From contig JALHMV010000001.1 of assembly GCA_022843855.1 (NCBI GenBank), forward strand, positions 66,780-109,143: a stretch of 42,364 bases of DNA. Direction: 5' to 3'. The stretch is from Patescibacteria group bacterium. GTDB lineage: Bacteria > Patescibacteriota > UBA1384 > 2-12-FULL-50-11. Below the pieces are notes generated by a model, which saw nothing but the letters and a program-made list of their open reading frames with translations, did no database searches and had not been told where the DNA came from. Every line of letters begins with the position of its first letter. Positions within the stretch are counted from its first letter, which is position 1. The position numbers were made by a program, and so were the translations under genes. Positions 37,144 to 42,364 of the stretch are shown here, piece after piece.

Positions 37144-38960
37144 TGAACATCCGAAATGTTGCGATTATTGCTCACGTTGATCACGGAAAAACAACGTTGG
37201 TTGATGGATTGCTGAAGCAGTCAAAGATCTTCCGCGAAAACGAAGCAGTCATGAGCCAGGAGCTGATCATGGACTCTAACGACCAGGAGCGTGAACGAGG
37301 TATTACAATCTTAGCCAAGAACACGGCCGTTACCTACAACGACACCAAGATTAATATTGTTGACACTCCGGGTCACGCTGATTTTGGCGGCGAGGTTGAG
37401 CGCACGCTCAACATGACTGACGGCGCGCTGCTTATTGTTGACGCCAAAGAAGGGCCGATGCCCCAGACTAAATTTGTATTGAAAAAAGCACTCGAGTTGG
37501 GGCTGCGCCCAGTTGTGGTTATTAACAAGATTGACAAACCTGACGCTCAGGTTGATAAAGTTATTCGTGAAACAGCGGATCTATTCTTGGATCTGGCGAC
37601 CGACGAAGCTCAGCTCGAATTTCCCATTTACTACGCGATCGGTCGCGACGGAAAGGCTTGGGCACATCAACCAACCGCCGAAGAAATTGCTGGTGATGCT
37701 GATTTGACTCCGATTTTTGAAGCGATTTTGCATCACGTTCCCGCTCCCAACGGATCGGTGGACGCACCGTTTCAAATGTTGGTTTCTGCGCTTGATTGGG
37801 ACAATTTCCAAGGCAAGTACGCAATTGGCAAGATCTCACGCGGTGTCGCCAGACCAGGTCTAGCAGTTTCGATCGGCACTCCCGACGGGTGGCGCTCGAC
37901 CGCTAAGATTGACCGTGTTTATACGGGTCTTGGCCTCAAGCGGGCGGTAGTTGAAGAGGCTACGACCGGAGATATCGTGGCTCTTACCGGTCTCTCTGAC
38001 GTAAAGATCGGTGAGACCGTGGCCGATGCCAAGTCGCCGGAGGCGCTCCCAACTATTGCGATCGCCGAGCCAACGCTCAAGATGGCCGTCGCCGCGAGCA
38101 CCTCGCCGTTCGTCGGTAAGGAAGGTACGCAGCTCACCAGTCAAAAGATTTACGAGCGAATCCTCAAAGAACTTGAAGTCAACGTCTCCCTAAAGATGGA
38201 GAAGGGCGAAAACAACGAGTACATCCTCTCTGGTCGCGGCGAACTCCACTTATCTGTTTTTATCGAAGCACTGCGCCGTGAGGGTTTTGAGCTGCAAATT
38301 GGCAAGCCGCAAGTAATTACCAAAGTTATCGACGGTCAGCGCGTTGAGCCAGTCGAAGAGCTAACGGTCGATGTCGCTACCGAATACTCCAGTGCCGTTA
38401 CTGGCGAGGTGGGTAAGCGAAAAGGCATGCTTTTCTCGCAAACCGAAAATGAAGACGGGACCACACGACTTTTGTTTGAAATTCCAACCCGCGGCTTACT
38501 GGGTCTGCGTAACGTTTTGCTGACGCTTTCGCGGGGCACGGCTGTTATGAACTCGATGTTTTTGCGTTTCGATCCAGTCGGCGCGGCGCTGCCAAAGATG
38601 CGAAACGGTGTCCTAGTTGCCTCCGAAGGGGGCGTGGCTGTTTCGTACGGTCTCAACAACGCCCAGGCGCGGGGCATTACCTTTATTAACCCGCAGACAC
38701 CGGTTTACCAAGGGATGATCGTTGGCCTAAACTCACGTGAGGGCGATTTGGAGATTAACGTCACAAAAGAAAAGAAGCAGAGCAATGTTCGTTCTTCGGG
38801 AGCGGACGACGCGATTGTTCTCACTCCACCAACGATCTTTAGCCTGGAGCAGTGTATCGACTTTTTGGAAGACGACGAGCTTTTAGAAGTAACGCCAAAA
38901 TCCTTACGACTTCGCAAAAAGATTCTTAACGGTTCAGAGCGCGCCAAGTCTAGCCGCTAA
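37143..38960 (+). CDS. typA: GTP-binding protein TypA/BipA
   Basis: [48 protein letters not shown]. Confidence 0.97.
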   Translation: MNIRNVAIIAHVDHGKTTLVDGLLKQSKIFRENEAVMSQELIMDSNDQERERGITILAKNTAVTYNDTKINIVDTPGHADFGGEVERTLNMTDGALLIVDAKEGPMPQTKFVLKKALELGLRPVVVINKIDKPDAQVDKVIRETADLFLDLATDEAQLEFPIYYAIGRDGKAWAHQPTAEEIAGDADLTPIFEAILHHVPAPNGSVDAPFQMLVSALDWDNFQGKYAIGKISRGVARPGLAVSIGTPDGWRSTAKIDRVYTGLGLKRAVVEEATTGDIVALTGLSDVKIGETVADAKSPEALPTIAIAEPTLKMAVAASTSPFVGKEGTQLTSQKIYERILKELEVNVSLKMEKGENNEYILSGRGELHLSVFIEALRREGFELQIGKPQVITKVIDGQRVEPVEELTVDVATEYSSAVTGEVGKRKGMLFSQTENEDGTTRLLFEIPTRGLLGLRNVLLTLSRGTAVMNSMFLRFDPVGAALPKMRNGVLVASEGGVAVSYGLNNAQARGITFINPQTPVYQGMIVGLNSREGDLEINVTKEKKQSNVRSSGADDAIVLTPPTIFSLEQCIDFLEDDELLEVTPKSLRLRKKILNGSERAKSSR

Positions 38961-39379
38961 GAATTGTTTTGAGGCTGGCCAAGCTTCTCTTTTAAGAAGC
39001 GTTCATACTTTTTGGGGTTGTAGACGCCAAACAACGTTGTCTTTTCCGTGTACCCGGATGATGAGAAAGTCAGGAGAATATTGCCGTAATTAAACAAGCG
39101 GCCAAACCATCCCTGATGAAGTTCGATGCTCTTAAGGTTCTCAAGATCAAAAATCGTTTCGTCTCTTCGACTAATTCCCACGTATCGGATGAGCTGTCTG
39201 TCGGTAATATAATAGTGCGTTGAAGCCCACGGTATAACGATTGTTAGAACTAGGCAGATTTCGACAAAGAACTTTAATGTTTGAGTCAACCACAAAACAC
39301 CAAGGGCCGCCAAGCGGTAACCCTCTAGCGGACTACTGCTTGCCAGAAAGATTAGAGCAGCAAAGGATGTTTCGACCAA
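38957..39379 (-). CDS. Bacterial PH-domain membrane protein
   Basis: YYITDRQLIRYVGISRRDETIFDLENLKSIELHQGWFGRLFNYGNILLTF. Confidence 0.8.
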   Translation of the reverse strand: MVETSFAALIFLASSSPLEGYRLAALGVLWLTQTLKFFVEICLVLTIVIPWASTHYYITDRQLIRYVGISRRDETIFDLENLKSIELHQGWFGRLFNYGNILLTFSSSGYTEKTTLFGVYNPKKYERFLKEKLGQPQNNS

Positions 39380-39499
39380 AAAAGCCCAAAAACAAGCCTG
39401 GCGATTAAAAGGACGGCGGAGTTACTGATGTGGTGGCTGCTCTTTTGTAGTGTTTCCTGACCCACTTCTTCCATAACCGTATTATACGCCTCTCTTTTG

Positions 39500-39574
39500 G
39501 GTGGCTGACTGGATTCGAACCAGCGACATTCTGGACCACAACCAGACGCTCTAACCAACTGAGCTACAGCCACC
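39500..39574 (-). tRNA. tRNA-His(GTG), with G-1 position encoded
   Basis: Reverse complement ggtggctgtagctcagttggttagagcgtctggttgtggtccagaatgtcgctggttcgaatccagtcagccacc. Confidence 0.93.
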
Positions 39575-39705
39575 GTACTCAGGTAGTTTACGCTAAATAG
39601 TCCTGGATTTGAATGGTCGAGCTTGGTGCATTATTTTCGATTTTTCGCTATAATAATAAACCGCTTACGGTGCGATCGTCGGCGGAGAACCTAACAGGAG
39701 CACGG

Positions 39706-40254
39706 ATGCAAACGCTACTGCCATCGTTATCGTCTCTCGCCAGAGACGTCGTCGTCGAGGCCATCGTTGCCACGCTTGCGCGTGAAGCGGAGGCCAATCG
39801 TCAAAGGCTCGCTCAAGTTCGTCAGGACTTGCGTCTCGCCGACGAGACTGATCGGGATGCGGTCAGCCTCGGTATCGCCGAAGCCGGTGGGCAGATCGCA
39901 ATCTACAAGAGAGTGATCGCTGACAACGAAGCGTTCAACCACTGGTTGGCCAATCAAGGGAGAGGAGAGGGGCCGGTTGATCCGGGCAACATCTGGGTCG
40001 TTGAGGTCGCTGGCCAGCGGGAAGTGTGGTTGTTCTACGACCCCGACGATGCCGGTAACGGCGCCCCGCTGCACGTCTCGCTCAACGACCGCGGCATCGA
40101 AACGCAACTCGGAATTCAGCGCGTGGCCACGATCTCGAGCTGCTGCGCGCTGTACGAGTGGCTGGCTGCCCAAGACATTCGTCCCGGGGCGCACATCACC
40201 TTCAGTGTCGAAGGCAACGATCCGCTCGTCTTCACCCTAGAGGAAATCCTCTAG
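39706..40254 (+). CDS. Hypothetical protein
   Basis: SD aggagc before ATG 39706; followed by a strong terminator. Confidence 0.6.
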   Translation: MQTLLPSLSSLARDVVVEAIVATLAREAEANRQRLAQVRQDLRLADETDRDAVSLGIAEAGGQIAIYKRVIADNEAFNHWLANQGRGEGPVDPGNIWVVEVAGQREVWLFYDPDDAGNGAPLHVSLNDRGIETQLGIQRVATISSCCALYEWLAAQDIRPGAHITFSVEGNDPLVFTLEEIL

Positions 40255-40261
40255 GCACCTG

Positions 40262-40294
40262 GCGGGCAGCACAACGTCGTGCTGCCCGCTTTTC
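40262..40294 (+). terminator. Rho-independent terminator
   Basis: gcgggcagcac-aacgtc-gtgctgcccgc-ttttc. Confidence 0.85.
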
Positions 40295-40350
40295 TTTACC
40301 CGATCCGACTTGGTGCGCTCAACCTGATCTTCCGGTAAAATAACAGGGAG

Positions 40351-40413
40351 GCTCAGATAGCTCAGTGGATGCTCGTTCAGTGGACGTCGTTCCACTGAAC
40401 CACGAGTGCTCAT
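40351..40413 (+). other. tRNA 5'-half-like fragment plus hairpin
   Basis: gctcagatagctcagtggat then ttcagtgga-cgtcgt-tccactgaa. Confidence 0.6.
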
Positions 40414-40420
40414 TACATTC

Positions 40421-40493
40421 GCCCACATAGCTCAGTGGATAGAGCGTCTGTCTTCGGAACAGAAGGTCGTAGGTTCGAATCCTACTGTGGGTA
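40421..40493 (+). tRNA. tRNA-Arg(TCG)
   Basis: gcccaca/tgtgggt acceptor, loop cttcgga, ggttcgaatcc. Confidence 0.92.
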
Positions 40494-40510
40494 CGGTCTA
40501 AAGATTTTTT

Positions 40511-40583
40511 GCCCTCATAGCTCAGTGGACGGTCGTTTTGCTCCGATCCACTTCGCTCCTCGGGCTCGTTCCTTCCAGTCACT
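40511..40583 (+). other. tRNA-Arg(CCG) 5'-half copy with divergent continuation
   Basis: gccctcatagctcagtgga repeats the first 19 nt of the tRNA at 40586. Confidence 0.6.
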
Positions 40584-40585
40584 TT

Positions 40586-40659
40586 GCCCTCATAGCTCAG
40601 TGGATTAGAGCGTTGGTTTCCGGTACCAAAGGTCGCTGGTTCGAGTCCAGCTGAGGGCA
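40586..40659 (+). tRNA. tRNA-Arg(CCG)
   Basis: gccctca/tgagggc acceptor, loop ttccggt, ggttcgagtcc. Confidence 0.92.
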
Positions 40660-40700
40660 CAGCTGTTTATGTGATCGTACTTGTTGGGTACCCTAGACGT

Positions 40701-41240
40701 ATGAGTCCGTGGCGGTATCCGAATATCTTTCTTATCTTCTTTAGCTTACTACTCACGCTTTTCATTCTTTACAGCGGCTGGCTTGATCAGCTTTTCGCGC
40801 CTATTAAGAGTTGGGGGTATCTTGGGACGTTCGTTATCGGAGTTTTCTTCGTCTCAACATTTACAGTTGCTCCGGCCGCCGCCGCGTTATTTGTCGTATC
40901 GGGAGAGCTTAACCCGGTACTGATCGGGTTCTCCGGTGCTCTTGGCGCGACGCTCGGTGACTATCTGGCCTTTCGCTTTATCCGCGAACGACTAATGGCT
41001 GAAATGAACCCGTTTCTGAAGATGCTGCACCTCTACCGACCGGTCAATGTGCTGCACAGTCGATATTTTGCCTGGCTCGCTCCGGTTATTGGTGCGGTTA
41101 TCATCGCGACGCCGCTCCCTGATGAGATCGGTCTTAGTTTGCTCGGCATGACCAAAATCAGTATCGTCAGGCTCGTGCTGCTGACGTTTGCGCTCCACGG
41201 TACGGCAATTTTTCTGATTGCGTTGGCAGCGCATCGATAG
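40701..41240 (+). CDS. Polytopic membrane protein (VTT/DedA-like architecture possible)
   Basis: FSGALGATLGDYLAFRFIRERL, multiple TM. Confidence 0.55.
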   Translation: MSPWRYPNIFLIFFSLLLTLFILYSGWLDQLFAPIKSWGYLGTFVIGVFFVSTFTVAPAAAALFVVSGELNPVLIGFSGALGATLGDYLAFRFIRERLMAEMNPFLKMLHLYRPVNVLHSRYFAWLAPVIGAVIIATPLPDEIGLSLLGMTKISIVRLVLLTFALHGTAIFLIALAAHR

Positions 41241-41265
41241 CCGGATTGTCTGGTAAAATGCAGGT

Positions 41266-41562
41266 ATGAAGATGACTGATACTGAGAAAGAGGGGATGCG
41301 CAACCTTGATCGGCTTGTCCGGGCTGTTGATAAGGCTTATCACCACCCTGGTCCGCTCGTCTGGCGCGGATTCCTCATCGGCCTCGCTTCTGGCGTAGGC
41401 GGGACGATCGGCGTCGCCATCGTCGTCGGCCTTTTAACTCTGCTTGTTGGTCAACTTGGCGGTATTCCAATAATCGGTGAGGCGCTTCGTGACTTGCTTC
41501 GGACGATTAACGGCGGAGCCGAATCGTCGATGCTGATCGAACTTATTCGATCGGTCGGCTGA
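41266..41562 (+). CDS. DUF5665-like membrane protein
   Basis: Short N-terminal helix then WRGFLIGLASGVGGTIGVAIVVGLL. Confidence 0.55.
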   Translation: MKMTDTEKEGMRNLDRLVRAVDKAYHHPGPLVWRGFLIGLASGVGGTIGVAIVVGLLTLLVGQLGGIPIIGEALRDLLRTINGGAESSMLIELIRSVG

Positions 41563-42167
41563 TGGCTGATTGGATTATTGACTTCATTGCCGTTGGTGGC
41601 TATCCAGCGATCGCGGCGTTGATGTTACTCGAAACAGTCTTTCCACCTATTCCGTCGGAATTGGTTGTGCCGTTTGCTGGTTTTGCCGCTGCTCAAGGTC
41701 GCCTCAGTATCGAATTGGTGGTTGTCTCGGCGTTTGTTGGCTCGCTCTTGGGAGCGTTACTTCTCTACTGGGTCGGAAAGTTGATCAAAGACGAGGCGCT
41801 CGAGTCGTTTATCGATCGTCACGGCCGGTGGTTGACTGTTGACGTCCACGACCTGCGCCGATCACGCCAATGGTTTGATCGGTATAGCCGAACCGCGGTG
41901 CTCTTCGGCCGGTTGATCCCCGCTGTTCGATCGTTAATTTCGATTCCAGCCGGACTGACTCGAATGAAAATCGTTCCATTTTTGGTTTTCTCGGCTATCG
42001 GAACTGGGGTGTGGTCATCGGTTCTGGCGATCGCCGGCTTCTTGCTCGGTCAGGATTATGAACGAATTCGCCATATCATCGACCCGCTCACGACCATAGT
42101 CGTCTGCGCTGTTGTGGCGATCTATCTCTACCGGCTTATTTTTCCCAGGCGCAAACCTGGATCATAG
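41562..42167 (+). CDS. DedA-family membrane protein
   Basis: LMLLETVFPPIPSELVVPFAGFAA; FGRLIPAVRSLISIPAGLTRM. Confidence 0.93.
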   Translation: MADWIIDFIAVGGYPAIAALMLLETVFPPIPSELVVPFAGFAAAQGRLSIELVVVSAFVGSLLGALLLYWVGKLIKDEALESFIDRHGRWLTVDVHDLRRSRQWFDRYSRTAVLFGRLIPAVRSLISIPAGLTRMKIVPFLVFSAIGTGVWSSVLAIAGFLLGQDYERIRHIIDPLTTIVVCAVVAIYLYRLIFPRRKPGS

Positions 42168-42201
42168 CGATCTCGTTCGGTATAATCAAAGCTATCGGTT
42201 T

Positions 42202-42273
42202 GGGCCATTAGTTCAGCGGTAGAACAACGGACTCTTAATCCGTGTGTCGGTGGTTCGATCCCACCATGGCCCA
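42202..42273 (+). tRNA. tRNA-Lys(CTT)
   Basis: gggccat/atggccc acceptor, loop ctcttaa, ggttcgatccc. Confidence 0.92.
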
Positions 42274-42364
42274 CAAGAAAATCCCGGTCTTCATGGCCGG
42301 GCTTTTCTTTTGCCTAATGTGGGGCGACCCAGGTCGAAGGCCGAGGTTCGACTGCGAGCGAACT

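Noticed and set aside
40319-40660. 113-aa minus-strand ORF (SGLEPATFGTGNQRSNPLSYEG...)
   Set aside because: Antisense to two tRNA-Arg genes and their fragments; a well-known spurious ORF type.
1-42364. CRISPR array
   Set aside because: No regularly spaced short repeats with unique spacers seen; the only regular repeat is the two-copy hairpin at 30742-30834.

Overview
The 42.4-kb window looks like chromosome from a Patescibacteria/CPR-like genome; this is inferred from gene style only, with no taxonomy computed. It is interrupted by a mobile element of about 22.2 kb inserted at the 3' end of ssrA (tmRNA, ~5953-6381). From left to right the element carries: a large serine recombinase; an M23 peptidase plus a compact T4SS block (split VirB4, PrgI-like, VirB6/TrbL-like, VirB2-like) and a VirD4/TraG-like coupling ATPase; a replication-relaxation-like protein; a DUF3768-like protein; a tightly overlapping operon of HsdR-HsdM-HsdS plus two uncharacterised proteins (233 and ~850 aa); a membrane-anchored trypsin-like protease with a sigma-region-4-like protein; a zinc-ribbon microprotein; and an XRE regulator. 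Main finding: the integrated recombinase ends in codons that are the antisense of the ssrA 3' end (..FGGPEGN*). A start-less reading frame in the same phase lies 22,197 bp away at the other end of the element (..GGLDALSFEHLLGWLEQIRQGFEKKEVEEED*). It begins at a second copy of the 7-bp sequence CCACCAA. Joining the two ends in silico gives a circular form in which the recombinase has a 29-residue native tail, and the rebuilt attP has dyad symmetry around the shared AA. Integration would therefore swap the C-terminus of the recombinase. Other notable items are an in-frame XRE-Hsp20 fusion with a perfect internal Shine-Dalgarno and a palindromic operator, a 20-aa ORF upstream of typA that repeats MNIRNVAII with only synonymous differences, and tRNA-Arg loci with tRNA-like fragments and duplicated hairpins.
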